Source of the DNA: Flavobacteriaceae bacterium
GTDB lineage: Bacteria; Bacteroidota; Bacteroidia; Flavobacteriales; Flavobacteriaceae
Direction of reading: 5' to 3'
NCBI GenBank assembly: GCA_018402385.1
Contig: JAGYJA010000009.1
Span: forward strand, 1-37,300
DNA length: 37,300 nucleotides
Shown: positions 25,530 through 32,975 of the stretch, in pieces
Layout: every line of letters starts with the position of its first letter
Numbering within the stretch: the stretch's first letter is position 1
Notes under the pieces: model-generated
What the model saw: only the letters and a program-made list of their open reading frames with translations
Told to the model about the DNA's origin: nothing
The model's database searches: none
Translations under genes and position numbers: made by a program

Positions 25530-27177
25530 TATACGATTAGTTTTACTTTAAACCCCTTTTCGGGTTGTGTTTCAAAAGTAATACTTCCGTTTAAGGAAAA
25601 AATACGGTTTTCCGCATTTTGCAATCCGGTTTGCTTTTTTAACAGTGTTCCCACCCCGTTATCAGAGTAATTGATTTCCACTTTTTGACGGTTTTGGCTG
25701 AAGGTCACTGCCACTAAGGTGGCCTCACTGTGCTTTTTCATATTGGTCATCAATTCCTGCAGGACTCTGTAAATGGCGTTTTTCTTTACCGAAGAAAGGC
25801 CGTTCCAGTCGATGGGTGTGGTGTCGCGCCTGAGGATTTTAACCCGGTCTGACTGGTAAGACGACAGCAAATCACTGAGGATTTCGTCAAACGGTATGGA
25901 GGCGTCCAGTACCTGGTATTCTTTGGAGATGTCCCGCGATTTGTTGTAAATGTGTTCCAGGTCATCGAGGAGTTCTTCTCCTTTGTTGGTGTCGGTTTGC
26001 ATTTTGACCATCACCTGATACACCTCATTGGCGAGCTCATCGTGTACTTTTTTGGAAATACGACTTTCGGTTTTAAACACCTCTTTTTGCCGGATGCGCT
26101 TGATTCTGCTCAGGATGAGTATGATTCCTAAAATCATTAAGAGCAGCACTAAAATACCGATAATTACTATGAAGGTTTTTTGACTGCGCTCCTTTTCCAG
26201 TTGCAGTTCTGCCCGTTGGGTATTGAGTACTTCTTTTTCGACATCAAATCGCATGGCCGCAAAGAGGTTTTGCTCTTGTTGTTTGGCGTTGTTGAGACTA
26301 TCGGTGAGGGTTTTGTATTGGGAGACCAGCGTGTCCTTGTTCAGGTCCATCAGGATGGAAAGGGATTCCAGGATAAAAGTCGGACTGTTCAAGGCACGGG
26401 CTATGGTTAGTGTATTGGTGGCAAGAGCGTTTGCCGTTGCTGTGTCTTTTTCGCTTAAAGCGAAAAATGCCAGATGGCGGTTCCCGGAATACATACCTTC
26501 CAAATCGTTGATTTGCTGCCTCAATTGCAATGCATTGCTGATGGTTGCCTTGCCCTCACTCTTGTGCTGTTCCAGTTGCAAGACACCCAGGTTGTTGAGC
26601 GCACGTGCCCACCTTACGGTATCGCCAAGTTTTTGTCCTAAATCAATAGCCAACCGAAAGTCCTGTTCTGCCAGGGGATAGTTTTTCATATCCAGATACA
26701 CATTCCCGCGATTGTTTAAAAGGCCAATGCTGTCTGTAATGGTATCCACAAAGGTCAATGCCCGGTTGTAGTAATCATAGGCTTTGTCAAAATGTTTTTT
26801 GTTGTGGTAAATCATACCCAGCAAATTGTAATAACCGGTATAGCGGCTTTTTATATCCTGATTAAGGGGATCGTTGTCTAAGGCATCCAGCCATTTGAGC
26901 GCCTGCACGGCTTTCGCTTCGCTCTCAACCAAACCCCCAGTTTGTAACCGGCAATCACCGCCATACGCTGTGCATCGATAGCCGCCAGGGTGTCTCCCTT
27001 TTTGAGATGGCTGTCTGCCAAATTCACATAATAAAAGTAGCCCGAGGGCAAATGATCGGGTTGGGAAGGGGTATTGACCCACCGGTAATACTGTTGTGTG
27101 CTGTCTGATGGCTGGGAAAATACAGCCACAGGCAACAACATACAAAACAGGAATAGGTATAATGGTTGGTTAAGCAT
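25529..27177 (-). pseudogene. TPR sensor histidine kinase, frameshifted near residue 81
   Basis: The first frame from 27177 gives a signal peptide (MLNQPLYLFLFCMLLPVAVFS) and a TPR-like start up to 'VIAGYKLG'. The other frame continues 'GLVESEAKAVQALKWLDALD' with about five TPRs, a coiled coil, a TM helix 'TFIVIIGILVLLLMILGIIL' and a HisKA_3-type core: H box 'KKVHDELANEVY', N box 'LQELMTNMKKH' and G box 'DNGVG'. One extra G in the run at 26934-26938 restores 549 residues. The architecture is that of flavobacterial periplasmic-TPR kinases. The frameshift removes the signal peptide from the kinase core, so export would fail as read. TACCTTTA, a near -7 box, lies just upstream of the start. Confidence 0.85.
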
Positions 27178-27444
27178 TGCCTAAAGGTAGGAACAAAATG
27201 GGAAATGGAGAATGGGGATAGTTATTATTTTTTTTGTTCTAGTAGTGTTTGAATAAGGGGGCATCCTCTTTTGTAAAAATGAAAAATAGGTAGTGTTAAG
27301 TAAAATTTGGAATATCATTGTTATTCTTGAATTCTAATTCACTTCCTTTCTTTTTTACTCAAGAACTTGTTATTGTTTTTTATAGGATTTCGTGAAACCT
27401 TTAGGTTCAACGGAGTTAATCTCCTATGTCGATTTGCATCGCCC

Positions 27445-27597
27445 AAAAAAGAAACAGGGCGGAACGTTAAGAAAATGTCCTACGGTGGCTAAGCGGTGGC
27501 TGAGCGGAGTCGAAGCCTTAGCGTTTGGATTTCAAATTGTGATTTAATGCTATACCACAGAGTTGCACGGAGAAGCGCAGAGTTGCACAGAGAAATC
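27445..27597 (+). repeat. Dispersed repeat segment C, right copy
   Basis: Direct partner of 23640-23835: 'AAAATGTCCTACGGTGGCT', 'GGAGTCGAAGCC', 'AGCGTTTGGATTTC' and 'GAAGCGCAGAGTTGCACAG' occur in the same order. It is shorter by loss of a 'TGAGCCTGCGTTGCAC' tandem present in the left copy. Confidence 0.7.
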
Positions 27598-27605
27598 CCC
27601 AAACC

Positions 27606-27682
27606 GCTCCCCATCTCCCCATCTCCCCATCTCCCCTTCTCCCTCTCTCCCCATCACCCACTCTCCCTATCTCCCTCTCACC
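27606..27682. repeat. CT-rich simple-sequence repeat, period 8
   Basis: Near-tandem CTCCCCAT units followed by CTCCCTCT and CTCCCTAT variants, all pyrimidine-rich on the plus strand. Confidence 0.8.
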
Positions 27683-27695
27683 ACTCAATTACTAT

Positions 27696-27846
27696 TTTAA
27701 CGGAACACTTTCGTAGGCCGGGGGGAGTTTTAGAAATAAATTATACCGGCTCAAACAGAAGAAAATGCTTAACGACTCATTTTACAAAATTCTTTACGGT
27801 TATTTTTCTTAGGCCGGGGGTGATTTTGGAATTGCATTTAAAATTG
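27696..27846 (+). repeat. Dispersed repeat segment B, right copy
   Basis: Direct partner of 24146-24295; the two differ mainly by single-base indels in runs of G, T and A. Confidence 0.8.
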
Positions 27847-27908
27847 TTTGTTAATTAAAATAGCGAAGATCAAATTAAAAGAGCCTGAAACCTTTGCTCC
27901 CTATCTTT

Positions 27909-28045
27909 TATCCTCCGTAGGTTTACCGAAGGAGGACACCCCATCTCCCCATCTCCCCATCTCCCCATCTCCCTATCTCCCCATCACCCACTCTCCCTAT
28001 CTCCCCATCTTTTATCCTCCGTAGGTTTACCGAAGGAGGACATCC
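27909..28045. repeat. Two hairpin units around a CT-rich repeat
   Basis: A unit of about 32 bp (TCCTCCGTAGG, spacer, CGAAGGAGGA, self-complementary) occurs at 27909-27940 and again at 28014-28045, on either side of CTCCCCAT repeats (27939-28010). A degenerate third copy lies near 24477. Confidence 0.7.
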
Positions 28046-28054
28046 ACTCACCTC

Positions 28055-28285
28055 TTAAAAACATTCCCAGCTTCCCCAAAAAAACCCGCAAACACCATAA
28101 AGTGCCCACGGGATTTTTCCATTACAGGTCTCCGTCTGGTGGCGGGGGGTGGCAGGTGGTGGTGGCAAAGGATCTAAATCACCACAACAAGCAACCGGGG
28201 TCAGGGTTTCCATACTTTGCGGGGTGCACGAATAAAACCCCATAAGCAGTGTAACCACACCAAAAACTAGTGCTATTTTTTTCAT
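28055..28285 (-). CDS. Small Cys/Pro-rich lipoprotein
   Basis: This 76-residue open frame has a lipoprotein signal: Lys-Lys at the start, a hydrophobic core and C20 in the lipobox 'GFYSC'. The mature part has a 'DPLPPPPATP' stretch and five further Cys (two in 'ACCGD', one in 'ETCNG', one in 'YGVCG', one next to the end). I do not recognise a family. The lipobox and composition suggest a real gene, but the length is short and repeats press against its 3' side. It may be controlled by the hairpin-rich leader upstream, whose terminator-like hairpin lies 73 bp before the start. Confidence 0.55.
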   Translation of the reverse strand: MKKIALVFGVVTLLMGFYSCTPQSMETLTPVACCGDLDPLPPPPATPRHQTETCNGKIPWALYGVCGFFWGSWECF

Positions 28286-28357
28286 TGTTTATGAATTTAA
28301 GATTGAACAATAGGCATGAACCACCTGCTTAGAGGGCAGGCACTCATAAGCCGTTAT

Positions 28358-28514
28358 AAAAAGGAGGCGTCCCTCCTGCGGAGAAGTGGGGAGCTTTCCG
28401 GCAGCCCACCGCTACCCCACTTCTCCGGAAGGGTTTTGGCCGACTGCTTTTAAAGCTCCGTTTAAAATCAAATCACTTGAGATCGCATTGCTGAAACCAC
28501 TCGTGATTTGATTT
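28358..28514 (-). ncRNA. Candidate multi-hairpin RNA or attenuator leader
   Basis: On the minus strand, in order: hairpin e, a perfect 12-bp stem (28503-28514 with 28465-28476) extended by GAG/CTC; then hairpin c, a 12-bp stem (28415-28426 with 28380-28391) extended by AGC/GCT with one bulge; then GGAGG-GACG-CCTCC followed by five T (28376-28358), a terminator. The loop of c (28396-28401) can also pair with its flank (28425-28430). A near -7 box CATATTTG (7 of 8) ends at 28520 on the minus strand, placing the start of transcription at about the first base of hairpin e. It could be a free RNA or a leader of the small lipoprotein gene. I cannot assign a known RNA family. Confidence 0.5.
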
Positions 28515-28735
28515 CAAGACAAATATGGGAAGGACCCATTGGAAGTAATGGAAATACAGTGGAAAGAAACATGGAAAAGAATTTCCATATAGTTTCCACA
28601 GATATTTTGTAGTTTTAAGTCAGAAAAAAAAGGCTGTATAGCTTTTAATATTTTGATATAATATTGAACTATATTTAATAAAACATAGAAAGTTTAAATG
28701 CTAAATAATTATTATAATAGTAATCAGATTTTACC

Positions 28736-28974
28736 CCGGCCTACGAAAGGGTTCCGTAAAAAATAGGACCGAGCGTTATAAAAATGTCCAGCGGACATTT
28801 TTAGCGAAGGGGCCAGCTGGCGGGCAGGCCGGAGGAGCAAGTAAAAATCCTTGAGATTCCAAATCAATAAAGTGATACAAAAGTGATGTGAAGTTTACAA
28901 AGTAATAATTCATTGAAGAAACATTTATTTTTACGCCGCAGCGAACGAAATTTTTAGGAACGCTTTCGTCAGCC
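28736..28974 (-). repeat. Dispersed repeat segment A, right copy, inverted
   Basis: Opposite-strand partner of 23990-24175 with the same unit order. It holds an extra insert around 28775-28820 that contains the short palindrome ATGTCCAGCGGACAT. Confidence 0.75.
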
Positions 28975-29061
28975 TAGGTCCCGCACCTGTTGCGGGATTT
29001 TGTTTCTTTTTTCATCAATGGAAAAAAGAAAGGAATTTAATCGCACATGTAAATTAAACAT

Positions 29062-29721
29062 ATGTATAGTCAACTAATCATCAAAGCCTTTGAAAAAGCC
29101 AAACATGACATACAAACCGACAAACCCACGCGTTTAGCACAACACCTGTCTGACTATATCCTGGAACAAAGCGGTGAACCTTATGGCGAAAAGAGCTTGA
29201 GAACCCACTACAAGACCGCCAAAAAAGGAGACCCCATCGACCTAAAGAAATTTGTGGCCAATGCGCTGAGTGTCTATTTGGGTTTTGAAAGCTTTGAAGA
29301 TTTTGTAAAAGGCCATCCCTCCAAACCCGAACCCCCAAAACCCTTTTATAAACGTTACAAATGGCCTCTGGCCGGAGTGCTGCTTGTTTTGATTTTGGCT
29401 TTGGGCTACCACCAACTCACCAAAGAACGCTGGATGGTATGGCAGGATGATCATTATGTGGAAGCATCATTTGATGAAAAATTATTGCAGGAAGGCAAAT
29501 TAAAACTCTATAGTGAAGAACGTATCTCAAACTTTAAGCAACTGCAACCTGATTGTGAAACCCGTTACAAAACAACGACCGGTAAACCCTTGGTATGGTA
29601 TGGAAAAAATACAGTAGGTGAGCTGCAATACTTCACCTCTCCCGGCCTCCACCCGGAAACCGGTAAAACACTCAGGGAACTTTCTAATTATATGTTTGAC
29701 AAATACGTCTGTCCCAAATAG
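29062..29721 (+). CDS. Single-pass membrane protein of unknown function with a flavobacterial N-terminal domain
   Basis: This 219-residue protein has three parts: a cytosolic N-terminal helical domain (about 1-90) with 'RLAQHLSDYILEQSGEPYG', 'EKSLRTHYKTAKKG' and 'LGFESFEDFVKG'; a Pro-rich linker and one TM helix 'WPLAGVLLVLILALGYHQL' (about 103-121); and an outside domain (about 125-219) with two Cys. The N-terminal domain recurs in flavobacterial proteins of otherwise different content, from my recollection of such sequences. No enzyme motif is seen. A broken duplicate of its C-terminus lies at 30622-30707. I do not know the function. Confidence 0.75.
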   Translation: MYSQLIIKAFEKAKHDIQTDKPTRLAQHLSDYILEQSGEPYGEKSLRTHYKTAKKGDPIDLKKFVANALSVYLGFESFEDFVKGHPSKPEPPKPFYKRYKWPLAGVLLVLILALGYHQLTKERWMVWQDDHYVEASFDEKLLQEGKLKLYSEERISNFKQLQPDCETRYKTTTGKPLVWYGKNTVGELQYFTSPGLHPETGKTLRELSNYMFDKYVCPK

Positions 29722-29745
29722 TGCAATCTTAAAGGTTTAAGGCTC

Positions 29746-29824
29746 AATAATTGTTGAGTTTCATAATAAAATTCACCCTTTTTCCTTTATCTCAAATAAA
29801 AAATACTTCGTACTTCTAACTTCG
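29746..29824 (+). repeat. 79-bp direct repeat, left copy, before the ankyrin gene
   Basis: Matches 30457-30535 at about 73-77 of 79 positions by eye, at an exact offset of 711 bp. It includes 'AATAATTGTTGAGTTTCAT' and 'CCTTTTTCCTTTATCTC'. Confidence 0.85.
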
Positions 29825-29833
29825 TACTTCTAC
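29804..29833 (+). repeat. 14-nt tandem repeat, two units
   Basis: TACTTCG/TACTTCTAAC units in tandem, of the same kind as the larger array at 30991-31048. It is directly followed by the boundary motif at 29845. Confidence 0.7.
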
Positions 29834-29844
29834 CTTTTTTCCCC

Positions 29845-29870
29845 AAAATGCGGAATCCCGTAAATTTTAT
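29845..29870 (+). repeat. Boundary motif AAAATGCGGAATCCCG, copy 1
   Basis: The core AAAATGCGGAATCCCGTAAA followed by a T-rich end. Further copies are at 31059, 36118 and 36331. This one lies 50 bp before the ankyrin gene. Confidence 0.75.
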
Positions 29871-29919
29871 AAATACCCCAATATTATCTTAGTACGATTC
29901 AATAATTAACTAAACCCAA

Positions 29920-30327
29920 ATGCCTATGAAAAAAAAGAATCCTAATGTTCATTTTGAAAAACTTGTCTCCTATATAATAGTAAACGATATTGAAAAATTT
30001 TTTGATTTTTTCGACCGGTCATTTTTAACCGTTAACTCCCATGACAAAAGTGGTAGGATTTTTCTTCATTATGCGGCTCAATATAATGTTGTAGAAATCG
30101 GAAAAAAACTGATTGAAAGGGGTGCAGACGTCAACGCAAAGGACACAAACGGAAATAATGTATTGTGGATAGCAACTTTTGCATCACAAGGAAAAGGTGA
30201 TTTCATAAAATTATTGCTGAGTAACGGTGCCAACAAAACTACTAAAAATCATTATGGAGTAAGTCCAGATGACCTCGCAAATAGGATTGATAATCACGAT
30301 CTAAAACAATTTTTTAATGAAGAGTAA
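29920..30327 (+). CDS. Ankyrin-repeat protein
   Basis: This 135-residue cytosolic protein has a short N-terminal helical part and about three ankyrin repeats: 'SGRIFLHYAAQYNVVEIGKK' with 'LIERGADVNAKDTNGNN', then 'VLWIATFASQGKGDFIKLLL' with 'SNGANKTTKNHYGVSP'. ATG 29926 is an alternative start. Ankyrin proteins bind other proteins; small stand-alone ones are sometimes immunity proteins of polymorphic toxins, but no toxin gene is next to it. It is bracketed by 79-bp direct repeats, which suggests that it arrived or moves as a cassette. Confidence 0.82.
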   Translation: MPMKKKNPNVHFEKLVSYIIVNDIEKFFDFFDRSFLTVNSHDKSGRIFLHYAAQYNVVEIGKKLIERGADVNAKDTNGNNVLWIATFASQGKGDFIKLLLSNGANKTTKNHYGVSPDDLANRIDNHDLKQFFNEE

Positions 30328-30456
30328 ACAAATTAAACATGTGGCAACAACACATAAAAATAATACTTAATCCATTCTCAAATCAAAACTTTTGCTCGCC
30401 TGCTTAGCGCATTGTCCTTCGGACAGTAACACACACTACAATACCCCCTTCAAACG

Positions 30457-30535
30457 AATAATTGTTGAGTTTCATAATAAAATTCACCCTTTTTCCTTTA
30501 TCTCAAATAAAAAATACTTCATACCTCTAACTTTT
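30457..30535 (+). repeat. 79-bp direct repeat, right copy, after the ankyrin gene
   Basis: Partner of 29746-29824. The match stops in the first tandem unit, where the left copy continues into the 14-nt repeats. Confidence 0.85.
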
Positions 30536-30621
30536 CCCTGTCTCTTTTCTCTTCTCTATTTTCTCTATTCTAAAAACCCTGTCTTATGTCCTAAGTCCTA
30601 CAGTCTAAAGTCTTATTTTTA

Positions 30622-30707
30622 CCTCCCCTGCCCTCCACCCTGAGACAGGTAAAACCCTGAAGGAACTCACAAAATACATGTATGATAAATACGTTTGTTC
30701 CAAATAA
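30622..30707 (+). pseudogene. Remnant: duplicate C-terminus of the membrane protein at 29062
   Basis: Translation in the matching frame gives LHPETGKTLKELTKYMYDKY then VCSK and a stop, against LHPETGKTLRELSNYMFDKY then VCPK at the end of the intact gene. No upstream part of the gene is present. Similarity continues about 15 bp past the stop, so it derives from a DNA duplication. Confidence 0.85.
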
Positions 30708-30990
30708 TTCAATCTCATATCCTCCTCGTCACTACAAGTGAAGCGAAGGTAGGTTGGGTACAAAGAGATTCTTTAATTAAGACGTCCCCTCCGCTTTTCC
30801 CCTCCCTAAAGGGTGACGGAGGGAAATAAGATGAAGCATTGAAATCACTTTATAACCACTTCACCCTTGCTCCCCGTCTCCTTGTCACCTTGTCGCCTTT
30901 ACTCCCTTCACTCCGATTGAAACGAAGGAGACAAACTCAAAAACTTAATTGACTTTAAATGGTCAGCCTGTATCAGGAAGTACATAAAAA

Positions 30991-31048
30991 ACTTCGTACT
31001 TCTAACTTCGTACCTCTAACTTCGTACTTCTAACTTCGTACTTCTACC
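30991..31048 (+). repeat. 14-nt tandem repeat array, about four units
   Basis: Unit TAACTTCGTACTTC, about four times, with one C for T change. The array is directly followed by a T-run and the boundary motif, the same order as at 29804-29870. Confidence 0.85.
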
Positions 31049-31055
31049 TTTTTTC

Positions 31056-31300
31056 ACCAAAATGCGGAATCCCGTAAAATTTATCTCCCCCACCCCTGTA
31101 GGTTTGCAGAAATAAAGTAAAATCTATTGTGTAATCTACAAACAATTGCCTTAACAATTTTGATTTATTCACTGGACTACTAAATAAATCTTAAAATCTT
31201 ACACTTACTGAAATGTGCTTGCAGTAACAATTGTTAGAATTGTGAAATCAAATTTCAGTAGTCTAATCTAAAGGAAACGAACATTAAAGTTATTAAACGC
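31056..31300 (+). repeat. ~245-bp flanking repeat, left copy
   Basis: Begins with the boundary motif and includes 'GTAGGTTTG', 'AGAAATAAAGTAAAATCTAT', 'CAAACAATTGCCTTAA' and 'TCTTAAAATCTTACACTTAC'. The right copy is 36325-36566, in the same orientation; by eye 80-90% of positions agree. The two copies bracket the five-gene operon. Confidence 0.85.
31205..31227 (+). promoter_or_regulatory. Conserved inverted repeat in the left flanking copy
   Basis: TTACTG (31205-31210) and CAGTAA (31222-31227), 11-nt spacer. Both arms and the spacer are unchanged in the right copy (36477-36499), where the element lies 50 bp before an intact HTH gene. A possible operator. Confidence 0.5.
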
Positions 31301-31400
31301 ATTCACTAAATGATTTTTATGAAAAGCATAGGCGAATTATGTAATCTGTCCAACCTGTTAAATGCTCCTGTGCGAGAATCTCAAGCCAATCCAGAGATTA
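31277..31400 (+). pseudogene. Dead copy of the small HTH regulator gene
   Basis: The frame aligned with the gene at 36550 begins with ACG instead of ATG and reads NIKVIKRIH, stop, MIFMKSIGELCNLSNLLNAP. The intact gene has NIRVVIRLHEMISLENTGKP followed by SDLADLLNVS. The Glu codon GAA has become TAA. Similarity fades after about 31385. Confidence 0.8.
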
Positions 31401-31594
31401 AACCTTTATCAAAGATTGTAATTTATCAATATTATTATTTTTTTAAAATTTATATGTTTTGATATATGTACTAATAGACTGCCTCCATAATTAATTTGTT
31501 AATAAATTTTAAAATGTAGAGCAAGAAAACTACAAGATAAACAAGGCGAAATCTGAAAAGCCATACGAGTAAGAAAAATTATAATTTTAAAATA

Positions 31595-32950
31595 ATGAGA
31601 AAATTAATTTACACAGTTTTAACAGTAGCATGTTTGATAGGAACTACTCAAGCATACGCTCAAGAGTCGAACGAAGACTTTAAATATCGCAGGAGTTCAT
31701 TATCAATGATTCTTATTGAATCTGAAAGTTTCCCTAACAAGGATGCAGTAATGAGTTCATGGAACAATTATCCGTTTCCTGATAAGTATAACAAGCATGA
31801 TATTGATTTAAAATCATTTAATATTAATTCAATTGTATTATCAGAACAAGAATTACTTAGTGCAGGATTTTTGAAAGATACTTTAACTAATGCTCTTCAA
31901 ATTGCAAAAGCAATAGTAAGTTTAAAACCTGTTAAATATCTAAATGCTGAAGAAAGTATTGCAGTTATTATGCCTACTGAGAAACAAGAATATCAATTAA
32001 AAATTGATAAAGTAATTAATGACAATAAATTAGCAAATAAGGTAGTAGAAAAATGGTTTAATAGGAGTGCTGACGGTAAATTCGATATGAGTTTAATCCA
32101 AGAACGAGGGTTTTATAACGCATCTGAATTGGAAGCAAGTATTGCACAAGGTCAAACAAAAGGATTGGCATCCCTTGGTGATGCTGGAGAAGAGTTAATC
32201 AGAAATTCTTTTGTGACTTTTACGAAGTTAGAGTTTATAGAAAATGAACCTGCAGCTGCTCTTGTTCGTGATGCAGCAAAAGCTCTGATAGCTAAATCTA
32301 TGGCAGGAAAACCACAAATGCTAATAAATACAGCTCACAAAGCTGCAGATAAAGTTTATGAAAAAACCAAAGAAGGTTATTCCCTTTGGTCGAAAACATG
32401 GTTATATCAATTGAATTGGAATGAAGAAATAGCTGCAATTTTTTATAATGACTTGTGGTCTAATCCTTCTGCTTTTGACAAATCTGATTTATTTAGTCTT
32501 GAGTTTGTTGGCGTACAGTACAATCAAAGCTTAGTTACTTTCAAAATTGGAGAAACCCGCACACAAGAACAAATAATAGACCTTGCTTTAGTAAGAAATG
32601 TTGATAATGCTTTTGCTAAATTACAAAAGCAAAATGATGTGTTCAAACCAAAAGTACCTGTGATTTCAGTTAATCCAATTACTGCTCAAATTGGCATGAA
32701 GGAGGGATTAAGTGGAGGTGAAAAGTTTGACGTTCTTGAAATGACATTAAACCCCAATACTGGCTTAACGGAATACAAAAAAATTGGTTCTGTTACTGCA
32801 GATAAAAAAAATGTATGGGACAATAGATATAATGCTGGTGATAAAGCAGAGACGGAGCTATTGGATAAAGAAGGCAATCCTATCAATGGAACATTTTTTA
32901 AAGGAAGTAAAAAAATACAGTCGGGGATGTTACTAAAACAAGTAAAGTAA
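31595..32950 (+). CDS. Exported protein of unknown function, first gene of the five-gene operon
   Basis: This 451-residue protein has a signal peptide (MRKLIYTVLTVACLIGTTQA, then YAQ). The mature part has an alpha-rich centre with 'VEKWFNRSADGKFDMSLIQE', 'LASLGDAGEELIRNSFV' and 'FTKLEFIE', then a C-terminal beta part with 'ISVNPITAQIGMKEGLSGGE' and 'KFDVLEMTLNPNTG'. The latter recalls the 'GLKxGDxFxV' turn of FlgT/CsgG-type C-terminal domains; that likeness is inference. I recall the same central motifs in uncharacterised Bacteroides proteins but cannot name a family. It is the first gene of a same-strand operon with gaps of 14-25 bp and probably periplasmic. No lipobox or sorting domain is seen. 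Confidence 0.8.
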   Translation: MRKLIYTVLTVACLIGTTQAYAQESNEDFKYRRSSLSMILIESESFPNKDAVMSSWNNYPFPDKYNKHDIDLKSFNINSIVLSEQELLSAGFLKDTLTNALQIAKAIVSLKPVKYLNAEESIAVIMPTEKQEYQLKIDKVINDNKLANKVVEKWFNRSADGKFDMSLIQERGFYNASELEASIAQGQTKGLASLGDAGEELIRNSFVTFTKLEFIENEPAAALVRDAAKALIAKSMAGKPQMLINTAHKAADKVYEKTKEGYSLWSKTWLYQLNWNEEIAAIFYNDLWSNPSAFDKSDLFSLEFVGVQYNQSLVTFKIGETRTQEQIIDLALVRNVDNAFAKLQKQNDVFKPKVPVISVNPITAQIGMKEGLSGGEKFDVLEMTLNPNTGLTEYKKIGSVTADKKNVWDNRYNAGDKAETELLDKEGNPINGTFFKGSKKIQSGMLLKQVK

Positions 32951-32975
32951 ATATTGTTAAACAAAAAAAAATTAT

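Larger units (their letters stand above)
27178..28054. repeat. Repeat-rich intergenic region right of the two-component system
   Basis: No gene is supported in this 877-bp stretch. It holds segment C (27445-27597), CT-rich repeats (27606-27682, 27939-28010), segment B (27696-27846) and two copies of a hairpin unit. The first ~260 bp, AT-rich, show nothing recognisable. An open frame at 27496-27858 is only a translation of the repeats. Confidence 0.7.
28286..29061. other. Gene-free stretch: hairpin cluster, AT-rich DNA, repeat segment A
   Basis: No gene is seen in these 776 bp. From left to right it contains a run of hairpins (28324-28514), an AT-rich segment (about 28530-28735) with nothing recognisable, the inverted copy of repeat segment A (28736-28974) and about 85 bp before the next start. 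Confidence 0.6.
30328..31276. other. Gene-free repeat and remnant region
   Basis: No intact gene is seen in the stretch from the ankyrin gene to the operon (30328-31594). It contains the right 79-bp repeat (30457-30535), a gene remnant (30622-30707), a hairpin CCCTCCG/CGGAGGG (30787-30823), CT-rich 'CACCTTGTC' repeats near 30885, the 14-nt tandem array (30991-31048) and the left copy of the 245-bp repeat from 31056. From about 31400 to 31594 only AT-rich DNA is seen, with partial -7-like boxes. Confidence 0.6.

Noticed and set aside
27496..27858. 120-codon open frame on the plus strand
   Set aside because: It translates repeat segments C and B and the CT-rich satellite (Ser-Pro-His runs); its left half is repeated in another frame context near 23,780.
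28358..28514. Retron msr-msd or integron attC site
   Set aside because: No reverse transcriptase or integron integrase is nearby and attC core sites were not found.
30392..30643. 83-codon frame after the ankyrin gene
   Set aside because: Covers the direct repeat and low-complexity DNA; no plausible protein features.
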